From the NCBI RefSeq assembly GCF_000218895.1, contig NC_015703.1, positions 371,501-435,500 of the forward strand: 64,000 bases of DNA, given 5' to 3'. Positions 48,582 through 58,396 of this stretch are shown in pieces; within the stretch, counting starts at the first letter, position 1, and each line of letters opens with the position of its first letter. A program made the translations under genes and the position numbers. The stretch is from Runella slithyformis DSM 19594. Lineage in GTDB: Bacteria > Bacteroidota > Bacteroidia > Cytophagales > Spirosomataceae. The notes beneath the pieces are model-generated. The model was given only the letters and a program-made list of their open reading frames with translations, was not told where the DNA came from and ran no database searches.

Positions 48582-48641
48582 GACTCGAACCCCTATCGAT
48601 GGTACCGGAAACCACAATTCTATCCATTGAACTACGGGTGC
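48570..48641 (-). tRNA. tRNA-Arg (anticodon CCG)
   Basis: The minus strand folds as a complete cloverleaf: acceptor GCACCCG/CGGGTGC, D-stem GTTC/GAAT, anticodon stem GTGGT/ACCAT with loop TTCCGGT (anticodon CCG, reads CGG), T-stem AGGGG/CCCTT with loop TTCGAGT, discriminator A. CCA is not encoded. Its 3' end serves as prophage attachment site. Confidence 0.95.
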
Positions 48642-48743
48642 AAAATCGGTACTGAAACATTCCAACGCGTTTGAGCGGTACACTGCCCGGCGGCTTTCGC
48701 TTAAAAGGGGACCTAACGGCTAACTATCCATTTAAACGGGCTG

Positions 48744-48772
48744 CAAATATACAATTTTGTACTAATTTGCAA
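48744..48772 (-). promoter_or_regulatory. Promoter candidate for tRNA-Arg
   Basis: On the minus strand TATATTTG (plus 48744-48751) with TTG (plus 48770-48772) 18 bases upstream, about 100 bases before the tRNA 5' end. A processed 5' leader would be needed. Confidence 0.45.
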
Positions 48773-48834
48773 ACACGTTTTATTCCTTTATCATTCATAT
48801 TTATCCGTCCATTCACTCATCAACAGAACTTTAC

Positions 48835-50499
48835 ATGAAAAAACTTTTTCCCACTCTTCTTGTCTTTGCCGCTTGTGTGGGCAGTTTTTTGCTCGGAACT
48901 TCCTATCGATCAGCCGATCAGGCCATTACTGCCGACATTGCCAACTATGCTTCTAAGATATTTGGCATCGAATTCAGCGCCGCTGAGCGGGACTCCATGC
49001 TAGACAATCTCAATGACCAGCTCAAAGGATTTGAACGGGTCCGCAAAATTCCGCTGACCAATGATGTGGCACCGGCCCTGCTGTTTGACCCGGTGCCGCA
49101 GGGTTTCGAATTTGAAAAAGTAAAAAAAACATTTAACGCCGGCCCGTTACCAAAGGTTACCCTTCCCGCCGTGCGCGACAGTTTGGCGTATTATACGGTG
49201 GCACAACTGGGCGTTTTGATCCGAACCAAACAGATATCGTCCGTGGAGCTTACGCAGTTTTTTCTGGCCCGTCTGAAAAAGTACAGCCCTGCGCTACTCA
49301 ACGTGATCACTTTTACGGAAGACCTGGCCATCGCACAGGCTACCCGCGCCGATGCGGAACTTAAAGCCGGTACTTACCGAGGTCTCCTGCACGGCATCCC
49401 GTACGGGGCCAAGGACCTGTTGGCCAAAAAAGGTTATCCCACCACCTGGGGCTCGGCCATTTATAAAAATCAGCAACTGCCGTACGATGCGACGGTCATT
49501 CAAAAACTCGAAAAGGCGGGAGCGGTCTTGATCGCCAAAATGTCGGTAGGGGAATTTGCGTGGGGCGATGTGTGGTTTGGCGGCATGACCCGCAACCCCT
49601 GGAACACCAAAACGGGGGCCAGCGGCTCGTCGGCGGGCTCGGGCTCAGCGGTGGCGGCAGGTTGTTTGCCGTTTGCCATCGGGACCGAAACGCTGGGGTC
49701 CATTGTGTCGCCCTCTACCGTCAACGGCATCACCGGTCTGCGGCCTACGTTTGGTCGGGTGAGCCGCTTCGGCGCGATGGCTCTGAGCTGGAGCATGGAT
49801 AAGATCGGTCCCATGGCCCGTTCGGTGGAAGACTGCGCCCTGATCTTCAACGCCATTCTGGGACCCGACGGCAACGACGCTACCGTGCGCGACGTACCGT
49901 TTAATTATGAGCCGTTGAAAACCCTGAAGGGAATGCGCATCGGGTACTTAAAAAAAGCGTTTGAATCCAATTATTCCAACCGGGCCAATGATTCACTCAC
50001 GTTAGCCAAACTCCGAGAACTGGGAGCCGAGCTTGTGCCGTTTGAACTTCCCTCCTACCCCGTCGGCGATCTGACCATTGCCATCGGTGTAGAGGGCGGC
50101 GCGGCCTTCGACGAGCTGACGCTCACCAACAAAGACGACCAAATGGTGCGTCAGGGCAAAAATGCGTGGCCCAATGAGTTTCGTTCGGCGCGGTATATTC
50201 CGGCCATAGAGTACGTGCAGGCGCAACGCGTGCGGACCAAAATGATTCAGGATCTGTATCAAGTACTGAAAAAAGAGCGGTTTGACGTGTACATTACGCC
50301 CACCTCCGCGGGCGGCAACCTGACGTATACCAACTTATCGGGTCATCCCAGCATTTGTTTACCCAATGGATTTAACCGCAACAGTATGCCGACGAGTATT
50401 ACATTCAGCGCCCAACTGTACAACGAAGCCAAGATGTTGGCCGTGGCCAAAGTCTACCAGGACGCCACCTTCTGGCACAAAAAACACCCTGAATTGTAG
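48835..50499 (+). CDS. Amidase-signature family protein, exported
   Basis: A 554-residue amidase with an N-terminal hydrophobic signal (MKKLFPTLLVFAACVGSFLLG). The amidase-signature triad is visible: Lys in GAKDLL near 192, Ser in the glycine/serine box TGASGSSAGSGSA near 263-275, and the nucleophile serine in TETLGSIVSPS near 288. It resembles GatA-like hydrolases rather than the tRNA amidotransferase, since no GatB/GatC genes are near and a signal is present. It would hydrolyse an amide in the periplasm. Substrate unknown. Confidence 0.88.
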   Translation: MKKLFPTLLVFAACVGSFLLGTSYRSADQAITADIANYASKIFGIEFSAAERDSMLDNLNDQLKGFERVRKIPLTNDVAPALLFDPVPQGFEFEKVKKTFNAGPLPKVTLPAVRDSLAYYTVAQLGVLIRTKQISSVELTQFFLARLKKYSPALLNVITFTEDLAIAQATRADAELKAGTYRGLLHGIPYGAKDLLAKKGYPTTWGSAIYKNQQLPYDATVIQKLEKAGAVLIAKMSVGEFAWGDVWFGGMTRNPWNTKTGASGSSAGSGSAVAAGCLPFAIGTETLGSIVSPSTVNGITGLRPTFGRVSRFGAMALSWSMDKIGPMARSVEDCALIFNAILGPDGNDATVRDVPFNYEPLKTLKGMRIGYLKKAFESNYSNRANDSLTLAKLRELGAELVPFELPSYPVGDLTIAIGVEGGAAFDELTLTNKDDQMVRQGKNAWPNEFRSARYIPAIEYVQAQRVRTKMIQDLYQVLKKERFDVYITPTSAGGNLTYTNLSGHPSICLPNGFNRNSMPTSITFSAQLYNEAKMLAVAKVYQDATFWHKKHPEL

Positions 50500-50512
50500 G
50501 ACAAAAAGGCCG

Positions 50513-50546
50513 ATAGCCCGATAGCGCTTATGCACTGTCGGGCTAT
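50513..50546. terminator. Bidirectional terminator between convergent genes
   Basis: ATAGCCCGA (50513-50521) pairs with TCGGGCTAT (50538-50546), followed by TTTTT on the right. It ends the amidase gene and the opposing DUF3050 gene. Confidence 0.75.
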
Positions 50547-50548
50547 TT

Positions 50549-51328
50549 TTATACCGCTGCCACGGTCAGCAGCTGCTCATGTACGGCATCCCAAAACGCA
50601 ACTCTGCTTTGGAGGGCTTTAAGGGCCGCCTCCGTGGCCTCCTCCCATTTCTGAGGATCATTTCCACACAGCTCTTCCACCATCTGCATGGCCAACTGAC
50701 TGTGGTGATCACCGTCGACTTCGATGTGGCGCTCTAAATAATACCTGTATTTGGCTACGCGCAACAGTTCGTCGCCTCCCCATTCATTGATAAAAGCCAA
50801 AAACATCGCAGGAATCAAATCTTCCCGGCCAAAGGTAAAAACGGAGGCTGTTACGTGCGGTTTTTGTGTAGCGATAAACGAAAACGTCTGTTGAACAAAT
50901 TTCTGAGTACCTTCCTCTACGCCCGCTTTTTGCAGTGCGTCTTCTACGCTGTTTCCTCGGCGCAGCTGTTGGATAAACCCATCAATGACGACCCTATCAG
51001 CGCCCATTTGGTGCATGGCCGCCAAATAAAGCTCAAAATGACTCATGCGTACGCCGTTTTCGTCGACGTCACTTTCTTCGCCGATCACAATTTCGTTGAT
51101 CAGGTAGCGCGTGTTGGCGTTTCCCTTGGGCAGCCAAGGCACTTCTGTGCAGGTAAGTTTCCGTTGGAGGTCTTTCAACAGAGACATAAAATCCCAAACG
51201 GCAAATACATGATTCTCGCTAAAAATCCGAAGCTGTTCGAGCGTTTGAATGCTTTTGTAGATAGGATGATGAACCAGCTGCTCACGAACAGGAGCAATTT
51301 TATTCTGCAATTGTTGGATGTTTGACAT
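50549..51328 (-). CDS. DUF3050 domain-containing protein
   Basis: A 259-residue helical protein resembling DUF3050 (haem-oxygenase-like fold). Diagnostic pieces are HVFAVWDFMSLLKDLQR near 40-56, VIGEESDVDENG near 86, and RHIEVDGDHHSQLA near 205-218 with clustered His/Asp/Glu residues that could bind metal. Members may be diiron oxidases, but this is not established here. It stands alone between a terminator and a LytTR gene. Confidence 0.8.
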   Translation of the reverse strand: MSNIQQLQNKIAPVREQLVHHPIYKSIQTLEQLRIFSENHVFAVWDFMSLLKDLQRKLTCTEVPWLPKGNANTRYLINEIVIGEESDVDENGVRMSHFELYLAAMHQMGADRVVIDGFIQQLRRGNSVEDALQKAGVEEGTQKFVQQTFSFIATQKPHVTASVFTFGREDLIPAMFLAFINEWGGDELLRVAKYRYYLERHIEVDGDHHSQLAMQMVEELCGNDPQKWEEATEAALKALQSRVAFWDAVHEQLLTVAAV

Positions 51329-51439
51329 ATAGTATAGTATCGATAATAATTTAAAGCCCTATTTCAATAACTGTTAAATGGGCAAATTGTCTAAAATAAA
51401 AATTAGTTTCTATACTAAATTTTGCCAGAGAATGTCCGG

Positions 51440-51835
51440 CTAGTCAATATATCGCAAAATAATTTTGTGTATTTGAAACAACTCTTTCAGTTTACTTCGC
51501 CGGCGTCGGGCTATTTCAATTACCTCTCCGTTTGGAAAAGTTACCAGGGTAAAGCGTTCAATAGTACATTCCTGCAAACAATCCAAATTGACCAAATATG
51601 ATTTGTGGATGCGGACAAAACCATGCCATTCCAACAAAGGGGCATAATTTCCCAAAGGCAGCGAAGTCAATACCTGCTCCCCCGTTGCCAGATGGAAGAT
51701 GGTATAGTTGCCCTGTGCCATCAAAAACGAAATATGTTTTGGATTGATCCTATTTTCTCCATTTTTAGTTTGAAAGCGCGGTAAGGTCACTGCGTTCTCA
51801 AAGGGGGTCACGCCGGGGAAAGTCTGCATTTTCAC
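51440..51835 (-). CDS. LytTR-domain DNA-binding protein
   Basis: A 131-residue protein with a single LytTR domain (about residues 30-125: HISFLMAQGNYTIFHLATGE, then FVRIHKSYLVNL and IARRRRSKLKELF). There is no receiver domain or membrane segment, so it is not a standard response regulator. Orphan LytTR proteins regulate by direct DNA binding. No histidine kinase gene is near. The target is unknown. Confidence 0.85.
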   Translation of the reverse strand: MKMQTFPGVTPFENAVTLPRFQTKNGENRINPKHISFLMAQGNYTIFHLATGEQVLTSLPLGNYAPLLEWHGFVRIHKSYLVNLDCLQECTIERFTLVTFPNGEVIEIARRRRSKLKELFQIHKIILRYID

Positions 51836-52304
51836 TCTCTTGTTTTTCTACAATATGGTAATAGCTTTCGTAAATAAATGGCAGGCATATCAATGCCCAC
51901 GTGTCATTAAGACGGTACTGCCTGCCATTCGGTCACTAATCAGGGCAACAGACATCATGTTGAACGCTGCCGGCAAGAGATATCTGTTATACAGATTTAA
52001 ATTCAATTATCCCAACCTTATATCAGCGTTTAAGAGAGTTGGAGAGCATTGCTCCTGCCCTTTCTGCCACCACGAATCGAGACCGCGGGTTGAGTACGAA
52101 TCAATTGTTTTCTCATTGTTTTAATTGTAAAAAAAGGGAAGATTGCAACCCAAGGAAGATTATGCAGCCACTGCACACTGCTGCGTTGGACGTATAAATG
52201 ATAAATAGGAAAATGCCATACAACAAAATGAACTCCAATGTATATACGCAAAAAAAATAGCCTTATCTCAAGTCGGAACCTTAGTACCTGCTCTACCTTT
52301 GTGA

Positions 52305-52448
52305 ATGGAAAAGCTCTTTGGAAGTGGGCCACAAACGTCGGTTTGTACTGCCTGTAATGCAGAAATCAGGATGAAGCCCCTGCATTCCGTTAAATGGATC
52401 CTCGGGAGGACAGAAATGTTCTTTATCAGTAGGAAGAGCATTTCATAA
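52305..52448 (+). CDS. Possible 47-residue protein with CxxC
   Basis: A short ORF starting MEKLFGSGPQTSVCTACNAE and ending ISRKSIS. The CTAC pair could be half of a zinc ribbon. No neighbouring gene supports it, and it may be a decayed fragment. Confidence 0.25.
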   Translation: MEKLFGSGPQTSVCTACNAEIRMKPLHSVKWILGRTEMFFISRKSIS

Positions 52449-52545
52449 TTTGTGTACATGTCTATATGTAGCCGGATTCGCAGCTTGCTGTTGAAGGAGG
52501 GAAAAACAGTTTTCGGAGAAAATTATTTCTACATATCCCAAAAAT

Positions 52546-52583
52546 AAAAAACGCCAGGCAGTTGTTATCTACTTGGCGTTTTT
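52546..52583. terminator. Bidirectional terminator
   Basis: AAAAACGCCA (52546-52555) pairs with TGGCGTTTTT (52574-52583). It ends the leftward M14 peptidase gene. Confidence 0.85.
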
Positions 52584-52617
52584 ATAAAATCAAGGATTCA
52601 GCAAATGGCTCATCCCC

Positions 52618-55383
52618 TTACGGGGCCGTTGAATACAACTGATTGAATAATAGCTTGAACGTCCCCTGCGACTGCGCACGAAAAGTAATCTCAGGGCCTA
52701 AAACAGTAAGCTTACCGGCACCGATCGGCGCTTCAAAAGCGGTGATACCATCCTGCAAATAGGTTTGTCCCCACGCCCAGCCACTGCGAAGCGGCTTATT
52801 GGTCGAAAACCAAATAAGTGGTTTCACCTGCCCTTTGGCAATGGCGTCCGGTGCTAATTTGAATACCGGGCTGGAATCAAAATACACGTCGGTTTGCGAG
52901 GCCATCCCCCACGTAGCCATTTGCGTAGAATCAAGTGTTACGCGCAAAATACTGCCCGGAATGTAATATTTTTCGGCAGGCAACGGGCGCTCGGTACCGG
53001 CGTTGGTCATTTCCACGAGGGCATTCCGAACAGGAAGTCCTAAATGATACGCCAAGTTGGCACTGCTTCCGATGGTCACAACTTTGCCGCCTTCTTCCAA
53101 AAACTTCTTAATTTGAGGAATGGATTTATCGGCCGTAATTCGGCCCATCCATGGGTGGAACGTATCGGGAATTTCTTCCACTTTAGGCTCTCTGCCCCCA
53201 AATCCTCCATACTCACCTTCCGAACGACCGGTACCCACCGCAGGAATAGCCCGGGTAACGAAAATAATTACATCGTATTTTTGCTTCAAATTACCCGCAT
53301 CTATCGCCTGAGAGTAAATTACATCCATGGGAAAATGATATTGTTCCATCAATAAACGCACCCAACCCGAAGGCATTGAGCCGCCGTAGGTATCCCACAA
53401 AGCAATGCGCATCGGAGCTACTTTTGTCATTATTCCGGTTGGCTTTTTAGCCATACCCAAAGCCTCTATGCCTAAGTCTTTTACCGATTTTTCCAATAGT
53501 GATTTGGCTTTGGCCGACGCAGGCACATAAAACGCGCCCGCTTCTGAACTACCGCTTCCCTGTGGCAAACGAAACACCGGAATACCGGCACTTAATAAAT
53601 CATTAACGGCAATAAATGAGTTATTGGCCCGGCCGCTCAGGGTATAACCGGCAGGGGCTGCGGCGTCGATTTTACCGACCGGGATTTGCAATTCTCCGTA
53701 AGGAATGCGCTGGAACGGGCCGTCGAAGGCATTCAGCACCCGGTCAAACTGTACCCCCATTTGATAGGCCAACGTCCAGCCGGCAGCATCGTACGGGCGC
53801 GTGGGCGGACCGCCCGGATATGGAAAATCGTTGGGGTGATCCTGTGGCTCAAACATATCCAATACGTGAGGACGAAAGGACTGTGCCGTTTTGACAATAA
53901 ACGACCCCGCAGGGTATTTTTTGCCTTCTACCGTAAATTCAGAAGTAGCTTTTTGCACCTGAATACCGGTCCGAATCAGCGCATTGACAAACTTCGTAGC
54001 GGTTGCAAAATCAGCTTGGTTAGCCGAAATAATATATCCGCGCGCATCGCGCCCGGCAGGGTCTTTCAATACTTCATCGTAGTATTTGACCGGAATGCCA
54101 CCTCTCATGCCAAATGGGTCGTTGGCCGGTGTAGTTGTGACCGACGGAGCACTTTTGTCGTTTTTCTGCGCGGCGAGAATGGCATCAGCCCGTTTCGGAG
54201 ACAGCGTCCAATAGTCCTTGCTGCCGCGTTCAATGGAGTTTTTGCCCATCACATAAATATTGTACAACAACTCATCACGGTGACGGGCGGCGTAGTCCAG
54301 TACTGCATAGTTACATGACACCGAATAGTCGATGGATTGTTTGAAATGCCATTTCCCGGGAGTGACGGGAAATGGTGTATTGCCGTTAGGAATCAAACGA
54401 TTAGGCACTAAAGGGACGGTTTCGGGGGTTGGCCCACCGATAATTTCGGTCAAAAGTCCGATTTGGTTGTGAAAGTGCGTCGTGGTACGCAAACCGCCAT
54501 TGTACCAAGTGGAGAATACCGAGCCGCCCAAACGCGTAAAACCGGGTTTTTCTTCGGCAATGAGGCGATTGATCATGGCCGCACCAAGCGCATCTATGCC
54601 CGTGATCATCAATGGATGAAATACGTAGTTGAACGGATCTCGGTAGGGTGGCCCCGCCAATACCGACCCGGCCGGACCGCGTTGGTGGTGGTTGTACATA
54701 ATCTGCGGAATCCAATCCACAAACAACTGACGGCCTACGTTTTGAGTCTCTTTCAGTTGCAGCATAAAGAAATCGCGGTTGTTGTCGTGGCCGGCGTATT
54801 TCTGATACAACTTAGGTAAATGGTCCAGCGACCGTTTTTCCGCGACAGGGTTACGCATGTACCAGTCAGCCACGAGTTCCTGTCCGTCGGGATTGATGTG
54901 GGTAAAGAGAATGACCACATTGTCCAGAATCCGCATTACTTCAGCGTCGGTGCGGGTAGTAAACTGATACGCGGTTTCGATAAGCTGCATCCACGCCACG
55001 GTTTCGTTGGAGTGAATCCCGCCGTCGATCCATACAATCGCCTTGCCTTCATCGGCCATAGCTTTGGCTTGGGCATCGGTCAGTCCTTCAGCACGGGCGA
55101 GTTTGGTGGAAATTTCCTGAAAACGGGCCAATTTTTTGTGGTTTTCAGGCGATGTGATAATCATCATCGGTTGGTCACGCCCTTCTTCGGTCTTGCCGAT
55201 GGAAACCAATTTTACCCGGTCAGAAGCGGCCAATTTTTTAAAATACGCTTCGGTTTGGGTGAAGTTGGCGAGCATATAATCATCGCCGATGTTGAACCCA
55301 AAATGCTCCTTGGGGGAAGGAATCTGTGCCCATGTCCTATTGCACAAAAGTAAAAGGATAAAGAGAGGGAGTAGTTTTCTCAT
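52618..55383 (-). CDS. Secreted M14-family zinc carboxypeptidase, paralogue 1
   Basis: A 921-residue protein with a signal peptide (about 1-19, ending TWA). The M14 domain (about 40-400) shows the zinc ligands HSNE at 124-127 and a third histidine in MYNHHQRGP near 225, with GHDNNRDFF near 198. The long C-terminal part (about 450-921) contains a class I glutamine-amidotransferase-like fold (VVTIGSSANLAYHLGLPV near 775), as in other large Bacteroidota M14 proteins. It would trim peptides in the periplasm or outside the cell. A related gene lies at 58828. Confidence 0.88.
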   Translation of the reverse strand: MRKLLPLFILLLLCNRTWAQIPSPKEHFGFNIGDDYMLANFTQTEAYFKKLAASDRVKLVSIGKTEEGRDQPMMIITSPENHKKLARFQEISTKLARAEGLTDAQAKAMADEGKAIVWIDGGIHSNETVAWMQLIETAYQFTTRTDAEVMRILDNVVILFTHINPDGQELVADWYMRNPVAEKRSLDHLPKLYQKYAGHDNNRDFFMLQLKETQNVGRQLFVDWIPQIMYNHHQRGPAGSVLAGPPYRDPFNYVFHPLMITGIDALGAAMINRLIAEEKPGFTRLGGSVFSTWYNGGLRTTTHFHNQIGLLTEIIGGPTPETVPLVPNRLIPNGNTPFPVTPGKWHFKQSIDYSVSCNYAVLDYAARHRDELLYNIYVMGKNSIERGSKDYWTLSPKRADAILAAQKNDKSAPSVTTTPANDPFGMRGGIPVKYYDEVLKDPAGRDARGYIISANQADFATATKFVNALIRTGIQVQKATSEFTVEGKKYPAGSFIVKTAQSFRPHVLDMFEPQDHPNDFPYPGGPPTRPYDAAGWTLAYQMGVQFDRVLNAFDGPFQRIPYGELQIPVGKIDAAAPAGYTLSGRANNSFIAVNDLLSAGIPVFRLPQGSGSSEAGAFYVPASAKAKSLLEKSVKDLGIEALGMAKKPTGIMTKVAPMRIALWDTYGGSMPSGWVRLLMEQYHFPMDVIYSQAIDAGNLKQKYDVIIFVTRAIPAVGTGRSEGEYGGFGGREPKVEEIPDTFHPWMGRITADKSIPQIKKFLEEGGKVVTIGSSANLAYHLGLPVRNALVEMTNAGTERPLPAEKYYIPGSILRVTLDSTQMATWGMASQTDVYFDSSPVFKLAPDAIAKGQVKPLIWFSTNKPLRSGWAWGQTYLQDGITAFEAPIGAGKLTVLGPEITFRAQSQGTFKLLFNQLYSTAP

Positions 55384-55635
55384 TCAGGTTTCAGTTTGTT
55401 GTTACAGTGGTTGATGCATTCATTTGAATTGCTCCACAAAGTAAAAAGAAAATGGGGAAAACTGAATGATTACAGGGGTATTTGCAGGAGATTTGATGAT
55501 AAAAAGCGGTTATTTTGCGATAAAATCGGGGAAGTTTGACAAACACTCATGGTTTTGAAATGCTCCTGATTTTATCAATTTGAAAGAATGTTTTAACTTT
55601 GTAAGGCACTGTACTACGTTTTTCACTCAAACCGA

Positions 55636-55905
55636 ATGCGAGATGAACTCAATCAAATCATTGCAGGAATTGGAGATAGCCCAACGGCAAATCTTATCCA
55701 AGCAGCCCTCTTTCACCTTAGAACAAGCCAAAGCACAAGTGGAACGCCTCAAAAAGCAGAATTCATCCATAAAGAGGCAGAGGTAAGGCTTCTGAAAGAT
55801 TTTGCTCAAAAATTTAACTGTTGGTATGATAGTGTAGACGAGCAAAATTATATTGGGGAGGGAGCCGAACAACGTGTGTTTTCGTTCGCAGTCTCCCGTT
55901 GGTAG
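55636..55905 (+). pseudogene. Truncated polyvalent-protein-kinase-like gene (5' fragment)
   Basis: An 89-residue ORF. MRDELNQIIAGIGDSPTANL leads to LKDFAQKFNCWYDSVDEQN and IGEGAEQRVF, which looks like the glycine-rich nucleotide loop of the kinase-like domain found in Bacteroidota mobile-element proteins. The ORF then ends after a few unrelated residues, so the kinase core is missing. It is probably a 5' fragment left by a deletion or insertion. An overlapping 47-codon ORF in another frame (55643-55786) is less convincing. Confidence 0.45.
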
Positions 55906-55925
55906 ACTTAGGCACAACCAGTCCT

Positions 55926-56804
55926 TCAATGTTCAATTTTAACATTTTTCAGAAATCGATAATGTTCAATATCTCTTTGTCTTTCTTCCCCGTTAAAAGG
56001 ATGGTATTCTAATTTATCCAGCATTTGGCTCCAGCTCTTCATTAATGAGTCTTCCTCAATTTGAAAACTTATTCCATCTAATCCAGTGTAATCTACAACT
56101 TGTAGGTTGATAAGTTTTGTGTTTGCAGAACCTTTTGAAATTCCGATTTCATGTAAATAATTCCAAGTTAAATTGGCAATAGAATACCATCCGCTAAATG
56201 AAGTAACAAGGTCTTTTAGCTTGAAAATAGAATTATTAATTGGGTTGGCAGGACCAAGAAAAATTGAGTCAATTGAATCGTGCAATTGTCCAAATGAATA
56301 CAGTTTTAATTGAAACAGTATTTTCAAATCATGATTTTCATTCTCATTATTTAAAAAACCAATTAAATTTTTTGATGGCAATAGGCCATTTTCTGCCAAT
56401 CTACAGCCTACATGTTTACCAATATACCTTTTAACGTTCAAATAACCTTCTTCCCATGCGCTACCAAATACGTCTTCTAAATCAATGACATGAGATTCTG
56501 TAATTTGTATTCGGTTTTGGTAGTAATAGTCTATGAATTTATCATAGGCAACATCGAATTTCTGACTTCTTGTATTATTGCAAATATTCTTCTCGAACTT
56601 AACCCTGTCAGAAGCTGAACTTTCTATGTTTTTTCCGTTTGATTCAGTTTTATATTTGATATGATTAACCAAATTGTTTTTGCCATACACTTTTCCGTAT
56701 AGCATCTCTAACTCAGTTTTCTTGTATTTGTGTTCACCAGTTAAATCTGTTGATCCACACCACCAACACTTGGATTTATCTTTATGTAAATTTAAGTAAG
56801 TCAT
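55926..56804 (-). CDS. HNH-endonuclease-like protein
   Basis: A 292-residue, AT-rich gene. The N-terminus has a CxxC knuckle (CWWCGSTDLTGEHKYKKTE) and later ICNNTRSQKFDVAYDKF, together resembling the zinc-bound HNH fold (CxxC, E-H, and a CNN-R-Q-D-YDKF box). The C-terminal 150 residues are unassigned. The base composition differs from its host neighbours and it faces a truncated kinase-like gene, so it is a likely horizontally acquired defence or mobile-element gene. Nuclease activity is inferred. Confidence 0.5.
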   Translation of the reverse strand: MTYLNLHKDKSKCWWCGSTDLTGEHKYKKTELEMLYGKVYGKNNLVNHIKYKTESNGKNIESSASDRVKFEKNICNNTRSQKFDVAYDKFIDYYYQNRIQITESHVIDLEDVFGSAWEEGYLNVKRYIGKHVGCRLAENGLLPSKNLIGFLNNENENHDLKILFQLKLYSFGQLHDSIDSIFLGPANPINNSIFKLKDLVTSFSGWYSIANLTWNYLHEIGISKGSANTKLINLQVVDYTGLDGISFQIEEDSLMKSWSQMLDKLEYHPFNGEERQRDIEHYRFLKNVKIEH

Positions 56805-56994
56805 GTTCTACTTATGCCAAATAACCTTCATATATAAAGAATTATCTTTATGTAATTCTTTGTACTAAATATAAACAAAAAGCATTAAAACATCAAGTTT
56901 TATGGGGGATCAATACCTCATAAGCATTTATTCCCCATACACTACGCTTCATCGAAGACCGAGGCGCTAACGCAGCACGTTCCAAATCAAAATT

Positions 56995-57014
56995 GCACCC
57001 CAAAGCAGGGGTGC
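56995..57014. terminator. GCACCCC/GGGGTGC hairpin
   Basis: A 7-bp perfect stem with a 6-base loop just downstream of the leftward ATPase gene. Confidence 0.6.
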
Positions 57015-57029
57015 TTAGTGGTAGTTGGG

Positions 57030-58394
57030 TCAAAGGCTACCCATTTCCCGGTTCATCACCCACTCAATATACTTCTCCACCTGCGAGATAGCAAAATAAG
57101 GCAAATTGAGCAACTGAAACAGCTTGCCTTGACGGGTTTTAACGGGTTCAATACTTACCTCATTTCTTAGAAAACGAATGGCTAAGGTGTGGTCGGTCAA
57201 GTCCATGAACTCGTGAAGTGAACGTAGACTTCCTTTGGATCCCGATTTCACCTCAATGGGCAGCAGGTATTTTTGCCATTTGAGGGTCAAATCTACTTCG
57301 GCATTTGAAGCTGCATTTTCTTTTACCCAAAATTGAGGTTTAAAAAATACTTCATTGCGCTGTGCGATCAGTTCCTGCGTGATGCAGTGATTGACCACAA
57401 AACCCTTATGATAATCGTTGAGGTCGTCTAATTGCAACAGTTCCGCTTGAATTTCAGAGGCATAATTGAGCAAGCCCGTATCCAAAAACTGCAACCGAGG
57501 CTTGCGTGAAATTTCAGGCAGTTGAGGTGGGGCAATCTGAGTAGTAGGATAAATCAAATAAATGACTTTGGCCAGATCCAAGGCTCTGAATGCTTCACCC
57601 ACCTCTCTCGAACGATAATTAGACCCGCCAAAACCCGCAAAACTGATACGGTCTCGCACCAAAGGTGCTGACTCTATGACAAATCGCATTATCTTAGCCT
57701 CATTCGCATTGGGGGCATATTTGATCACGTCTGACTTATAGGTTTCCCAAATAGATGCATAAATACCTTTCAAACCCACCAAATTCCCGCCTGATGCTAC
57801 ATACTGCCGAATAATTTCGGGCATACCGCCAATGATCACATACTTTTTGAACAGCTCGAACAATTTATCATAAGCATAGGATGGCAATGGAATTTGCCGT
57901 AACGCATTTAACGCCTTCTCTTCCCCGGTAGCCATCAAAAACTCTTCAAAATCAAAGGGATGCAGCACCATTTCTTCAACACGCCCTACCGGAAATGAAC
58001 CCACATCGCTCAAAGCAAATTCGAGCAAAGAGCCTGCGGCAATGACATGAAGCTGCGGAATTTCTTCGTAGAAATACCTAAGTTGCTTGATAACGTGGGG
58101 AATCTCCTGGATTTCATCAATAAAAAGAAGCGTATTTTGAGGCGTATCAGGAATCCCTTTCTCAAAAATAAGCTGTTGCCATATCTCCGTTACCTCCCGT
58201 TCTTTTTGAAAAAAACGCCTGTCATTAGGCTTTTCTAAATTCAATTCTATGAAATAATCGTAACTTTTCCCCAACTCCCTCACGATGGTAGATTTACCAA
58301 CTTGCCTTGCACCCCTCAAAATGAGCGGCTTACGATTATTTTTCTCTTTCCATGCGAGAATATTTTCTCTTAATTTCCTCTGAAAATTCACCAT
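57030..58394 (-). CDS. AAA-type ATPase with DUF4143 domain
   Basis: A 454-residue protein of the AAA_14/DUF4143 family. Walker A GARQVGKST at about 28-36, Walker B LLFIDEIQ near 90, a sensor-type AAGSLLEFAL near 118. The C-terminal DUF4143 region contains FLDTGLLNY near 306 and NAEVDLTLKWQKYLLPIEVKSG near 375-397, a PD-(D/E)XK-like nuclease signature (D-x-n-E-x-K). Its cellular role is not settled; it is a common mobile accessory gene. Three 22-bp direct repeats lie immediately upstream of the start codon and probably control it. Confidence 0.88.
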   Translation of the reverse strand: MVNFQRKLRENILAWKEKNNRKPLILRGARQVGKSTIVRELGKSYDYFIELNLEKPNDRRFFQKEREVTEIWQQLIFEKGIPDTPQNTLLFIDEIQEIPHVIKQLRYFYEEIPQLHVIAAGSLLEFALSDVGSFPVGRVEEMVLHPFDFEEFLMATGEEKALNALRQIPLPSYAYDKLFELFKKYVIIGGMPEIIRQYVASGGNLVGLKGIYASIWETYKSDVIKYAPNANEAKIMRFVIESAPLVRDRISFAGFGGSNYRSREVGEAFRALDLAKVIYLIYPTTQIAPPQLPEISRKPRLQFLDTGLLNYASEIQAELLQLDDLNDYHKGFVVNHCITQELIAQRNEVFFKPQFWVKENAASNAEVDLTLKWQKYLLPIEVKSGSKGSLRSLHEFMDLTDHTLAIRFLRNEVSIEPVKTRQGKLFQLLNLPYFAISQVEKYIEWVMNREMGSL

Positions 58395-58396
58395 TC

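Larger units (their letters stand above)
48438..48834. other. Prophage right end, tRNA and host junction
   Basis: This stretch holds the phage-side terminator (48502-48537), attR (48569-48581), tRNA-Arg (48570-48641) and a leftward promoter candidate (48744-48772). No protein gene is seen. Confidence 0.7.
51836..52617. other. Mostly non-coding stretch with possible gene remnants
   Basis: About 780 bases without a convincing complete gene. A plus-strand frame ending near 52195 gives SHCFNCKKREDCNPRK without a good start codon, as in a decayed gene. A 47-codon ORF lies at 52305-52448, and a terminator at 52546-52583. The peptide pieces with paired cysteines may be remnants of zinc-binding proteins. 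I cannot identify them. Confidence 0.45.

Noticed and set aside
51840-52124. 94-codon ORF (MFFYNMVIAFVNKWQ...) downstream of no clear promoter
   Set aside because: Composition is unlike a protein of this host, and another frame of the same stretch gives a more protein-like but start-less fragment. I left it as a possible remnant only.
55643-55786. 47-codon ORF MNSIKSLQELEIAQRQ...
   Set aside because: It lies in another frame inside the kinase-like fragment. It looks protein-like, but both cannot be primary, and the GEGAEQRVF frame has the better family match.
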